Assembly (NCBI RefSeq): GCF_000208745.1
Contig: NC_030859.1
Coordinates: 21,458,949 to 21,522,948 of the forward strand
From: Theobroma cacao
Taxonomy: Eukaryota > Streptophyta > Magnoliopsida > Malvales > Malvaceae
Reading direction: 5' to 3'
DNA length: 64,000 nucleotides
Shown here: positions 24,646 to 36,803 of the stretch, piece by piece
Position numbering within the stretch: the first letter of the stretch is position 1
Layout: every line of letters starts with the position of its first letter
Translations under genes and position numbers: made by a program
Notes under the pieces: model-generated
The model's database searches: none
Told to the model about the DNA's origin: nothing
Seen by the model: the letters and a program-made list of their open reading frames with translations, nothing else

Positions 24646-27480
24646 GTAAAGCTTCTGACCCCAAAACCAATTTGGAAACTTATTGCTGTCAAATTTGTGA
24701 CTTCATGATCAGAGTAGTATTTGTTAGGTGAAGATGCACTCTGGGTTTGATAGTTTATTATGAAAAAGAAGTAGAAGAAGAAGAAGAAGAAATCATGTTT
24801 TCTCATCAACTGAGGCAAAAACACAGTCCCATTGTTTTGGTTTTGATATGCTTTATAAATGGCTTTCTGTATATTAGTTTGATTCCAATGCAAAACTAAG
24901 TGACATTGCTCATATAATTAGTTCCCCCAATCCTCATTGCTAACATGCACAAGTTAAAAATAACCCCAGAAGCACGTTGGTGTCCCCACCCCCCTCTTTT
25001 GTTTCTTTCACCATTTAGTCATGATTGGTTAGATTTAATACATTGTTCTGGTTAAGATGTAAGATTTCACGTATAGCACATTGAAGTGGTATTAGGATAG
25101 ATTTAGTACATTTCCATGCTTGATGCACTAGAATGAACAAAGCCTTGCATGTTCATGGGTTGATTAGACAACAAAAAGGTCAAGATTACACAAATGGGTT
25201 GTTGAATTCCATTGCCGGCAGAAAAAGTAGGATTTTGGGATGGTCTTTATTAGGTTTAAGTGAGTTCTCAGGCTCCAAGTGTGGGGATAATTTATGATTT
25301 GATGTTTCCTTATATTGTGAGAGTGGGGATGTTTCCTGGGTTCTAACCAGGTTGAGGAAAAAAAAAACTTTTGTAATATTATGGGTTCACGAATATTACC
25401 TAAGGATAAAAGCAAGGCTGCAGCTTCTTCAATGGCTGGTTATGCTGTGTGCTAAATAGGTTGGATTTTCAGAGTTCTGTTTGTAAATAAGGCTAAAATT
25501 ATTACGTTGTTGAATTGGTTTGTACTTTTGTAACTCAAGATGGATCTGAAATGACCCTTTTTCTTTTCTATTTGGAAAATTAATTTTGGTTGAAAGAAAA
25601 AGGGCTATGGCAAGCCTAATGATCTTTGTAAATGCTCATTAGATTATGTGAAATTTTCTCTTTGTAGTTAACCCATTTGAGTAGCCTGCTTTCTTGATGC
25701 TAATATTGGCAAGTGGAAATGCTGCGTATCTAGTATAGTTTGATTTGTTTCTTTGTTTCTGGTAGCTATAGTTTCACTATCCCACTGAGCTAGATTAGAT
25801 AGTTAACATCTTTGCAACATAGCTCCTATTGGACGCATTTGGTTAGACCATAGCATCTGAACAACGTAGTTCTCTTTGGTTGCTTTGCGTGGTATTATTG
25901 ACCGTATTTCACTTATAAGCAATAGACCCAAGTGTACACCCTTGAATGAAGTGGAATATTGAAATTTAGCAGACAGAATAAGTAAATAACTTGAGTATCC
26001 ATTGGTAGAAATTGTTAAAAAACATTGATTAGTGCTGAATTGTAGTATAGAATAAAAGAAGTAAATAAATATATAACATTCTGCTATTAGTAGGAGTGTT
26101 TTCCGAAGAGAATATTCTCCATTCAAACCCAATACTTAAAACACACACAAACACAGAGGTGGATGACCTATGTTGGAAGGGCAATACAAAATTTTATTTG
26201 ACACTTGTGTTCAGTTCATTTGAGCAGCCATAAAGCCTTGAAATGATTTGGACTTTCCCAAAGAGTTCAATCTATTTCATATTAGTTGATATTGAAATTT
26301 TCACAAATAAGACAAGTAGTGTTTGTATTAGGCAAGTAAATCAGCAGAGAATCTGAAGGAAATCATTGCATTTTAATATAAATAAGGAAAGCTGAGCTGA
26401 TATTTGGTAATGAAGAGGGTATTACCTTTAGAGTTACCTATATGCTTTGACTTAATTATAATAAAATTAGGGGGCCAAAATGAAAAATAGCCAAGAATGC
26501 ATTAACTGTATCATTAATATTGGCTGTGCTTCGTTTCCATATGGAAAGCTGCTGACTTATTCTTATAAGCTTTCAACATTTTGACCAATACTCTGTTTTG
26601 GCTCATTAATGAAGAAAAATTCATTTTTGTTAAGAGAGAGTGAGCAATTTGGAAGAAATGATATGGTGGTGAAACTTGATTAAGATCCTTCCATTGGATA
26701 CAAGGGTCCTCTGAACTGCAAGTTGTATTTACCTTTTAATTCCTCCCCTAATTTCCATTACTTTTTCTGTTTGCTTATATATATTTTACTTTCTTTAGCC
26801 CTTTCTACTAAATCATCTTTTGGAGCTTCCTTCAATGGGGAGAATTTTTTTTTTTCCACTTGCTTCCATTTTTGACGAGTCTTGCCCCTACTTTTCTTTT
26901 TTTAATTATTTTGAAAGACCTAATTTTCTTTGATATTTATAAATGCCTATTTCTCGGATTATTATTTATAGACCAGGGGTGGAGTTTTTAAACTCTATAA
27001 CTAAATTAGATGATTGTCAGATGTCCATTTAATAATTAGGTAATTTATTAATTTTCATAAATTGATCCTAATGGGACACATGCCAACGGTTCTTACCAAA
27101 TTAAAAACTCCACCATTGGTGTATAGGATAATTTTCCTTAGTTCTCCCCCATGTCCTTTTCTACACAGAATCCGAATATTTTCATTTTGCCAAACTAGTC
27201 CTAACATTCTGCTTAAAATTGCTTTTCAGCCACAACTTTGGTTTATATAACATTTCTGCTTCCCGGAGGCTTTGAGAAGATAAACACATTTCAGGGCTTC
27301 ACTACATGTTTCTTTGCACTTATGTTTAAAATACCTCTGTGGCAGTTTTACTCTTCATCTTTGTACCATCTTTGCACATTCTGCTACTTAGTCTATACTT
27401 CCGAATTCTACTTATCATTTATACATAAATATGTCTTTCTACCGTCCTCGAGTTCTTAGGCTTTCCTGAATATCTATGTC
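24646..27480. other. Gene-poor stretch upstream of the nucleotidyltransferase
   Basis: No coding exon, RNA gene or transposon could be recognised. It contains a (GAA)n tract at about 24763-24792 and generic AT-rich sequence. It may be an intergenic region or the leader intron of the downstream gene. Confidence 0.45.
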
Positions 27481-27481
27481 T

Positions 27482-27782
27482 TTTAAGTCCTTTCATTGTC
27501 TCTGCCGTCTACCCCCAACTCCAAAATGCCATTACGTTTTCTTTCTTTCTTTTTCTTTAATTCTTCTAATTTCTCATTGCAAAAGATTTCTTGACTTTTG
27601 AACTTGTTGACGGAGAATTAAATTGATGAAATTTATCCTTTAAATCCTTTAATTGTCTCTGCCGTCTACCCCCAACTTCAAAATGACATTACATTTTCAT
27701 TTTTTTTATTCTTCTTTCCAGTTTCTAATTGCAAAGGATTTCTAGACATTTGAACTTGTTGACAGAGCATTGAATTGTTGAA
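27482..27782 (+). repeat. Tandem duplication of ~150 bp immediately upstream of the nucleotidyltransferase ATG
   Basis: Copies at 27482-27630 and 27639-27782 share TTGTCTCTGCCGTCTACCCC, AAAATG.CATTAC, a T-rich middle, and GAACTTGTTGAC.GAG in the same order. The period is about 157 bp. The second copy ends 22 bases before the start codon, so the duplication lies in the 5' leader or leader intron. Confidence 0.75.
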
Positions 27783-27804
27783 TGTTCCTAGGTTCTTTCT
27801 CAGA

Positions 27805-28161
27805 ATGGAAGAGTTTCAAGAGAGTCTTTCACCTTCAACCTCTTTGTCCTTGTCCTCTACTTCCTCTTCACCTATCCTGCACCCATCATCACCTTCCTCT
27901 TTATCTTTCTCCTCCTGTTCTATTTCTTCATCTCAATCACATCCATTGTCAATTGATGCTGAACTCTGGCTGATGGCTGAGCAGAGAATCCAGGAGATAC
28001 TATGTATCATTCAACCTGCTTTGGTTTCAGAGGAAAGGCGGAAAAGTATTGTTGGTTACTTTCAGAGGCTAATCAAAGGTTACTATGGCATTGAGGTAAC
28101 CCTCCCCCCAAAAAAGAGAATTTAATTCTTAGATATTTTGAGCATGTGAAGTGAAATGGTC

Positions 28162-28201
<40 letters not shown>

Positions 28202-31200
28202 CTAACTTTTCCCCTATAAAATTAAGACTGGTTTAAGGAATTGTTAGTTCTTGCTTTATTGACTGTATGGATCTGCCTCCACAGCAAGTATGATTAAGAC
28301 TAAATATGCGAACTTTACATCCTGGAAAATTTAATTCCAAATTTTTCCATCTTGCAGCATAATAAACTAGTTCATGAAATTGGTATTTCCACAGAAGATT
28401 ACTCTTCATCAGTACTACAAAAACTGTCTGTTGGCTTTAATGCTTTGTGCATTTGTTTAAGTTGACAGATAATTGGAAGCCTTTATTATCTATGTTTTGT
28501 TTTTGGTATATACTGTATTACCAGTAATAGTTAGCATGGCTAAAGTTACCCATGTCTCTGAAGCCTATTTTTAAGTAAATTTTGTGGGGTTCCTTTTACA
28601 CAGTGAGCACATATGTTTGTTGATTAGTGAGCATGTATATATTTGTAATTTACTCGATTCTTTAGAAGGCAGAAGGCGTCCAATAAATATTTCTTGTTTC
28701 ATGCTGTTCTTGCCTGACAAGCAACGAGAAAATGAAACCCAAAATGACTCTTGAATTGTTATACCTAGTATTTTATGATGTTTTAGAGACATTAAAAATT
28801 AAGACTGATTTTATCTGAGTCTTTTGAATTAGATTTGACTGGCTTTTTAGAGCATTTCACCATGGATGTTTTATTATCTGCCAGTGACAATCAGTCATAG
28901 CTAGATGATTGCTTCTGTTTTGATGAATAATGTCTTATTAAGAGAAAGGTAGCTTACATAGCTTTGGATTTATGTGATGAACCCCAAACAGTGTTAGGGT
29001 ACTGAGGGATTTGGTAATGAACCATCTAGTAATCTTGTATAGTTGCAATTAGTTTGATGACAGGCATCAAAGTTTTAAAAGAAAATATATAGTGTCATAA
29101 AACAGTTTTATGTTAGATCTAGGTATCTAGCTCATTATTTCCTGAAACTTTAACAAAAAATTTGGTCAGTTCTGGAATCTGGAACCTGATAGGCACCCCT
29201 TTTAATATCACTGGCTTGTGCAGAAGTAAAACTTAAATTACAAATATACACAGATCTACAAGCTTTTGTTATATCAACCCTGTCAAAGGTGTAGGCACAC
29301 TAAAGGCACCAGGACTTTGGTTTGCTTGAGATGCAAGGAAAAAACCGCTGGCCCAAGTGAAGCAAGATGCCGATTTCTATGAATATTTAATAAGATATGG
29401 CAAAAAGAAAGGAAGATTTTTAACTAATATAACTTACAGGCTTTAAAGCAGTTTACTGTACACACTTGGGATTAGCTTAAGTGGTTAGGGTAGGGTGGGG
29501 TACGGGTAGGGATCTTAGTTTCAAGTCATAGTCCTCCTTCTTGTACCCCCACCCCAAAAAAGAAAAAAAGGTTGACTGCATTTTGTTGGCAAATTACTGT
29601 ACAGAGATCAATCACTACTAAAAGCCAGTGTCAAACTCTACCTCTAAGTTCCTTACATCCATCATCTACAAGAAGTTACAAGTGGACAATAGTAGCCATC
29701 TCTTATTCCTGAAACATACACCTGTCTTTTTTTTGTCCATTGACAATATAACTCATATTAATATAAAAATCTGGAAAAAACATAAGGAAACTTAGCATAA
29801 GTGCTCTTTTTTCTGCCCCTTGCCTTTTAAGCTACACGCCTTAGTAAAGGCACCTCACATGTTGGGGTGCGAGGCCCTTCTGCTAGATTGAGCTATGCCT
29901 TAGTGCCTAGGCACGTGTTTTGACTACACTGCAGTTTATTACTAATCTTTAAAGAACTTTACTGCACTTTGAAAAAAACTTCATTGGAGAGGATCAAGCA
30001 CCAAATTGTTTGTTATAATGCAGTTCTTTTTACATTCCCATGAACTTTGTTTCAGGTGTTGCCATTTGGCTCAGTGCCATTAAAAACCTTCCTTCCTGAT
30101 GGAGATATTGATTTGACCGCTCTTAGTCATCGGAAGGCGGAGCAAAAAGAGTTGGCAAGAGATATCTGCAGTATCTTACAAAATGACCGGCAGGACTCTG
30201 AGTTCCTAGTACAGGATGTCCAATATATTTCTGCACAGGTTTAGTTCTTTTCTTGCTGAGCTTTTTTCTATCTTTTGCAAGTAACACATTATAATTCATT
30301 AAAAGTTATAGTTAACTAGCTCTTTGTTACATTTCATCTTTTATCAAAATTGGCACTCATTGTTTTCTTGGCTGTCCATGGGGATTTAGTTGCCACTATT
30401 ATGAGTGATTTATGTTGCTTCAATCTTCCAAATTGAAAAGTGTATAACTTTGCATTCATCTGCATTTCCTTTTATACTTTTTGGCATTTTTACCTCTCAT
30501 ATTGATGTTGGATGCTAGCAATGCATCCAAAGAGACGTTTTATTACAAAAATAATCATCTCAAATGAGGAATTGCAATATTCATTTCCTTTCAACCCAAA
30601 CATCCTTCTTTTACATACTTTTCAGCCTGATAGCGAGGAACCATTGTCTGGTGCAATGTGTATGTCCTGTGCCAACAAGTATGGAAGCTTCAGTCCATAT
30701 ATTCTGAATGGTGGTACAGTAACCAGGTCATCCTCCACAACACTGTATATGGGTAGATCCATAGTTGGCAGACATCCTTTTTTGTCACTCTCAGATTTTA
30801 TGAGAAAATGAACCATGATCTATGTAATATTGCCCTTTATAGATTCACATGCAAACATACCAGACACTCGTTGACAAGATACCAGCCCATGCACATCTAA
30901 CACTCGGTTGATTCTCAGAATAGTGTTTTCCACCGTATGTACCTATAGCTTGCAGAAGCTTGATATCCATTCATGTGTATGAATTGGATTATGGCAGCTG
31001 CTGTCCAGTACATAGAGAAAGCTGCTTCACCTTGTGCTAACTAAAGTAGTTTTCTTAGAAAGAAATTTTGTAGAAACAAAAGAAAGCTAGGGTTGTGTAG
31101 TACATCTGATTTGTTTGTTCCTTAAACTTTGCTTTTATGGGAGTTAGTGTGGAAACTGCATGCTAATTCTTTTAGTTGTAAACATCTCCATTGGACAACT

Positions 31201-34200
31201 ATTGGTCATTGCCACTGTTAAGTATTCACAGAAAACCCAATAGCAATTGTCAGAGATGTAGAACTTGAATATAATACCCCAAAAAACCCCTTTAAGTGAT
31301 GTAATGGCACCACTTAGCACTTTCCTTCATCTGTAAGCGAATACTAACAATTGAAATAGACGGGCCTACCATGTGGATAACGAATATGGCAAACAGATAA
31401 CAAATTAGAAGCAAATGGGGTAACAGACAACTAGTCTCTTAATTTTATTAAATATCTAACCTAAAACCAATTGGTTATAGGTGGAGATATCAAACTGAAT
31501 ATGATGTCACAACCCCAAACTTGACTGATCTGGGATAACAGCCATATTTCAGCAGACACTTGACACCACCTTCTGCATACTGGTGGTATTAGTTGGATAG
31601 AAATTGTTTCTGGTAAATTTATCTTTGTTGTTGGTCCTGTGCACTATCATATATATGGGAACAAAGCCCAAAATTATCTGGTGCTCATTGCTGCTATTTG
31701 GGAGGCAGGTTAAGATAGTGAAATGCACTGTGAATAATATACCAGTGGACATCTCTTTCAATCAAACAGCGGGCCTGTCTGCACTATGCTTTCTGGAGAA
31801 GGTATCATCTTATCCTATCCAAAGTTAAGATGCTTTGAAACGGTTTTCAAAACATGTATGACTTAGACGCTTGCACCTGTTAAATGAATTTGGACCTCTG
31901 TTTTTAACACATCCCAAACTTCTTAGACTGAGATAGTCAAAATACATATAATTGACTTGAATATAAAGACAAGAAGCCAAAAATATAATACTAAATGGTA
32001 GATTGTTTTTCTTAGCATTAATACTAAGTAGAAAAGTTAGATGATGTTCATTGGGTACTTAGCTTTTGATAATTCTTGTTTTCTGTATGACTACCAATTA
32101 GCAGAAGGGGACTTAGCTTTTGCTTTTCCTTATATTTGTTCCTTTCTACATCTTTTTTAGGTCTTTACTGGATATAGGAGAAATTCATGTTTCTTTAACA
32201 AAATTATATTTGTTTGTTTGTTTTCAGCTCCTTTTATTTCATTTCAGATTGCTTAGTTCAGCTTTCAGGCATGCTTTGCATTTAGTTCCGAATCACCGAT
32301 TTACCTTTTCCCCTTACCATTTCTTGAAATTCTTTGCCTTCACTTCTGCCTTGAGAAAACCCTCTCTCTCTCCATGCATTATTTCCTTTAGCAATACTGG
32401 GGTGACAATTTTAATGCATCTATGACTTCTTTGAAACTGTTTGTTTTCAGGTTGACCAATTTGTTGCGAAAGATCATCTTTTCAAATGCAGTATTATCTT
32501 GATCAAGGCCTGGTGCTATTATGAGAGCCGAATTCTTGGTGCACATCATGGCTTGATTTCTACATATGCATTAGAAACATTGATCTTGTATATCATCAAT
32601 ATCTTTCATTCATCATTATGTGGTCCACTTGCGGTGAGTAATCTTCAGTTTAGTAGTTCCCTTTTCATCTGCAGAAACATTGATAATGGGACTTTCCGTA
32701 TTCTGTTTGCAGGTGCTTTATAAGTTTTTGGACTACTATAGCACATTTGATTGGGAAAATTACTGTGTCAGTATAAATGGTCCAGTTCCCTTGTCTTCTC
32801 CTTCAGCAGTTGTGGGTGAGTAGTTCATTATTCTCAGTTCATTTCATCTAAAGTTTCACTTATTTACTTGTGATCCAACATTTCTGTATTCTTTGCAGCT
32901 GAGTCTCCAGAAAATGATGGGGACGAACCTTTGCTTAGTCAGGACTTTTTGAGGCATTGCAGAGAAATGTTTTCTGTTCCAATGCAATCTCTTGAGATTG
33001 GGGCCCATGCTTTTCCCATCAAGCATCTCAACATTGTGGATCCTTTAAATGAGAACAACAACCTAGGGCGAAGTGTAGGCAAAGGTATTTTGACTTCTTT
33101 TATACAGTGAACTGGTTCTGCGATTGTTGTTCTGAATTTTGAGCCTTGAGTATGTCATTTCTCTAAATTTTTGGATAAGTTTTAAGAAACTGAAAATTTT
33201 TCTTCCCATTTTATTGAAAATTTCGATCAGTACTTGAGAGAGAGAGGGAGGTCATACCACATGCCAAGAGATGATCTACTAAAAAAAATATAGCATTCTT
33301 TATGATAGCTAAATATCATGATTAGAGGTTTCTTGATCTAATAATTATACTATAATATCTGAACTGAAACGCCAAGTTTAACTGTTGGATGTTATTAAAA
33401 GAATTTAAAGGATGCTCATGACGTCTCTTAATTTAAACACCAAGTTCACAAAAATAATATGCAAATGATCATCAGCCTGTGTCTTCCCCTCCAGGTAATT
33501 TCTATCGAATAAGATCTGCTCTTTCCTTTGGGGCCCAAAGGCTTAGGGAAATCCTCATGCTACCAGGTGAAAATATGGGTAGGGGACTCGAAAATTTCTT
33601 TATTAATACTTTGGGTCGGAATGGAAGAGGACAGAGGCCAGATGTACAAATTCCTGTACCTGCCTTTGGCACTGGCAGATCTGAAGAGTCTGATCTGAGT
33701 GGAGACTACGATGGTTACTATAATGGTCTAATATACAGTCAGAGGTATCATAATAATGACTTGCCTGCTACTGCCCAGCCAAGTTCTGTATCATCATCTT
33801 CTCAGACACAAAAGAAGAGCACATGGGAAGCCCTACGCCAGTTTGTGAGGTGCAAGCGAAACATTTTTTACTGGAAGGCCACAAATGTGATTATTCCAAG
33901 TCTGTCATTCTCTCATCCTTGTGCTCCACAGTTACCAGCTGCTACATTTGGTATTGACAAGATGGCAAAGTCAAGAGGAACAGGCACTTACATCCCTGAC
34001 ATGGTATATCAGTTTAATGAGAGATCTACTTGTTTAACTATCAAATTAATGACTTAAACTGAAACTAAGATGATTGAGCATTTTTTGCTAAAATGATAAT
34101 GTTTTGTTCATGCAGACCCATCAGTCTTACAGAGATATGCAATCATGGGTAAGTACAAGAAATCCCAAGTCTGCTACTAAGATGGTTGAGCATTTTTTGC

Positions 34201-35148
34201 TAAAATGATAATGTTTTATTCATGCAGACCAATCAGTCTTACAGAGATGTGAAATCATGGGTAAGTACAAGAAATCCCAAGTCTGCTACTAAGATGGCTG
34301 AGTGTTGTTTGCTAAAATGATATTGTTTTATTCATGCAGACCCATCAGTCTTACAGAGATATGCAATCATGGGTAAGTACAAGAAGTCCCAAGTCTGCTA
34401 CTAAGATCGTTGAGCATTTTTTGCTAAAATGATAATGTTTTATTCACGCAGACCCATCAGTCTTACAGAGATGCGCAATCATGGGTAAGTAAAAGAAGTC
34501 TCAAGTCTGCTACTAAAATCATTGAGCATTTTTTGCTAAAATGATAATGTTTTATACATGCAGACCCATCAGTCTCACAGAGATACACAATCATGGGTAA
34601 GTACAAGAAATCCCAAGTCTGCTACTCCTGGTCTGTTGCAGAACTCGCCAAAAGAAACCAATGCCAATGAAAATTCCCTGGATGAAAATTCCCTGGAGAC
34701 AGACCACAGTGGAAACGGTGGCTCTCTTGATTTTGATTTTACACCAGAAGAATTCCCGCTTCTTCCAGGCACTGAAAGGACCATGACAACCCATCAATCT
34801 AGTCAGCCTGCAGTGAAGTGTCCACAGGCTGAGAATTGCTCTGGATCCTTACCAGGTATTAAATTTGGTAATTTTGAGTGCTCAACCCCAATGGGAATGC
34901 ATTCACCACTACCTGAGCAGACAGACTCCAGGGTACGCATGCCTACAACTGAAAAGCAGAAGCAAAAAGAACTATGCGAGTTTAATGAAGGAAGGTAAAG
35001 CATGGCATATTCTGTGAAGATTTTTGAGAAGCTCTGAGGCACTCTCTAATTTTCATTTTTCACCTTTCTAACTGGGTGCTGCAGGTTTCTTGTAAAACCT
35101 CTCCAATTGGAAGATAATGATGACTTCCCTCCTTTATTATCCATGTGA
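27805..35148 (+). CDS. Nucleotidyltransferase / PAP-OAS1 substrate-binding domain protein with optional micro-exon array
   Basis: Member of the DNA-polymerase-beta-like nucleotidyltransferase superfamily, plant non-canonical poly(A)-polymerase-like clade. Substrate unknown. Exons: 27805-28095, 30056-30238, 31709-31801, 32451-32633, 32713-32815, 32899-33084, 33495-34003, 34564-34994, 35085-35148 = 680 residues. Four extra in-frame 33-nt exons (34116-34148, 34228-34260, 34340-34372, 34452-34484) would raise it to 724. Residues 5-50 are Ser/Pro-rich. The catalytic pattern is G102-S103, then D114-I-D116, with a third Asp at 172 (NIPVDISFNQ); all three acidic residues are present, so activity is plausible. 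The PAP/OAS1 helical region spans ~190-290; the C-terminal half is low-complexity and ends LEDNDDFPPLLSM. An in-frame ATG-less extension precedes the chosen start. From memory it resembles At3g56320/At2g40520. Confidence 0.9.
28164..28197. repeat. (TC)n microsatellite in intron 1
   Basis: About 17 uninterrupted TC dinucleotides lie 70 bases downstream of the exon 1 donor of the nucleotidyltransferase gene. Confidence 0.9.
29463..29593 (+). mobile_element. Probable tRNA-derived SINE in intron 1 of the nucleotidyltransferase gene
   Basis: GATTAGCTTAAGTGGTTAG fits a pol III A box. AGTTTCAAGTC about 40 bases later fits a diverged B box, and an A-rich stretch (AAAAAAGAAAAAAAG) ends near 29571. 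The segment is flanked by the direct repeat TTACTGTACA at 29453-29462 and 29594-29603, probably extendable with mismatches (GCAGTTTACTGTACA / GCAAATTACTGTACA). A box, B box, A-rich tail and target duplication together support a SINE. It is a relic rather than a functional tRNA. Confidence 0.6.
34067..34626 (+). repeat. Five exact-period 112-bp tandem units, each with a splice-ready 33-nt exon
   Basis: Exon-like segments begin at 34116, 34228, 34340, 34452 and 34564, an invariant 112-bp spacing. Each unit contains AAGAT.GTTGAG, TTTTTTGCTAAAATGATAATG, an acceptor (CATGCAG or CACGCAG), ACC.ATCAGTCT.ACAGAGAT and ATCATGG|GTAAGT. In the first four units the donor can close a 33-nt exon; in the fifth the same GTAAGT is read through as Val-Ser in the terminal exon. 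Inter-exon introns are 79 nt. The few base differences between units change amino acids but never frame or splice signals. Confidence 0.95.
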
Positions 35149-36803
35149 ACAATTTCCAGAGAGGCTGCAAGTCGCCTGAAGGAACAATCATCATTTCCAA
35201 GCTTACATGCTATACTGTGAGATTGCCCTGTCTGCAGTACCAGATATCATAGACACAGTTAGCTTTTCTTTTTCTCTATCCTGCATGCAAACTATAGGGA
35301 TATGGCAATTGATGATAAGACTTTGATTGATCTTTCACAATCTCTTAGGGTGATTCTTATCAAACAGTTAAATAACGCTTTCCCTTTTTTCATCTACAAT
35401 ATAAAGTTTGATTAGCAGTTTGGCTGGGTGCATGATACTGCTTAACAGGAGCTTTGGGAAGAAGCTAACAAATCGCAGACATGGAGCTCAGCTTGGGCTG
35501 GCTCATAACTGTCCTGTGCTGATAATCACACACTGCGTATACAACACATACACATGCATAATGAACTCCCGTGCATGAGCAAAGACACACTCAAGCCTAT
35601 GGGATCATGGGCACGATAAGACATACGTGCACACATACATACATACATACATACATACATACACGCATGGTTATATGTTCCCTCACATATCGAACTCTCC
35701 CTTTCGTTTGTCACGTTGAGCGTTTTAAAAATGTAAATACAGTGTTAATTTCACCTCATACAAGTTGTTTATAAGCATGAACGCTAAATGATATCAGTGA
35801 AGTGTGTTGAGGAAATAAATGCAGGGTAGTTGACAAGGAGGAGAGCATTAAGAAAGAATGTCACACAGAGCTTTGCAAAAATAGATAAAGTGTTTCAATG
35901 TCACATTGAGAAAAGGAATTTAAAAAATATTGATAAATGTAGATATTATATATCCCAATAATCAATTTTAACGGTCCGTATGCTTTAACATAGAATATGT
36001 CTCAAAAATTGTTTTTTGTACTTATATTTGTTTGAAAGATAAAAAATTTATTATTTTAAATGTAAACTTTTCACGGATTAATAGGAAAAATATTCATTGA
36101 TCGCATAAAATATCTTACGCTTTTAAGAAGCACAAGATATTTTTCGTAAAACAGAAAAAATTACTCTTACACTAAGCCAAGCACAATAGATTTAATGAAT
36201 ATTAATATTTAATTTAAAATATAAAAAAATAAAAATATTAATATTTAAATTATTCGATACTAATAAAATTAAAAAATATATTTTTAAAAAAATCATTTAA
36301 TGCAATTAATATTTTTATCTATAAATTGAATAAATCTTATTAATGATTATAATAAAAAATATTTAAATAATCATCATTTGATGCATATGTATTTATAAAT
36401 ATAAGTTTTGCATGTTTTACACATAATCGATGAATATTGATATTTTTATAATGTTACGGTAAAAAAAATATAAAATTGAATTTTTTTTTGAAAATTAAAA
36501 TTTACTTTTATTACAATATATGATTAAATGCTTTAGAAATTATCATTATTGGATGTTTTTATGCAGTCCATGTGGGTTACAATCAATAATGACCTAAATT
36601 ACATGCATTGGTAGGATATGTTGATATGGAGCTACAGGTTTCCATTCCATAACCAGTAAAAGTTCTTAGGCACCAACCACTTCTCATAGACATCATTTAC
36701 AACACTGGGTATCTGTTTTCTTAACAACGAATGCTTAAAAGACTACAATGTTGCTGATACATACAGCAGCACAAACCTCCAGATGTCTACTGGTATGAAC
36801 AAC
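35149..36803. other. Convergent intergenic region between the nucleotidyltransferase and alpha-galactosidase genes
   Basis: Carries the 3' flanks of both genes, an (ACAT)n microsatellite and a very AT-rich block at about 35,930-36,520. Short frames over the microsatellite translate as His/Thr or Tyr/Met/Cys repeats and are discarded. No RNA gene is seen. Confidence 0.55.
35633..35663. repeat. (ACAT)n microsatellite
   Basis: About seven uninterrupted ACAT units, 3' of the nucleotidyltransferase stop codon. Confidence 0.9.

Noticed and set aside
29465..29535. Functional tRNA gene
   Set aside because: A and B boxes are present but there is no acceptor stem or proper anticodon arm, and the A-rich tail with flanking direct repeats points to a SINE.
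34003..34564. Treating the 112-bp array as plain intron with exon 7 spliced only to the last unit
   Set aside because: This remains possible, but all four internal segments keep acceptor, donor, phase and open frame, so they are reported as candidate exons rather than ignored.
35526..35774. Small frames on both strands around the (ACAT)n repeat
   Set aside because: Repeat-encoded His/Thr and Tyr/Met/Cys runs only.
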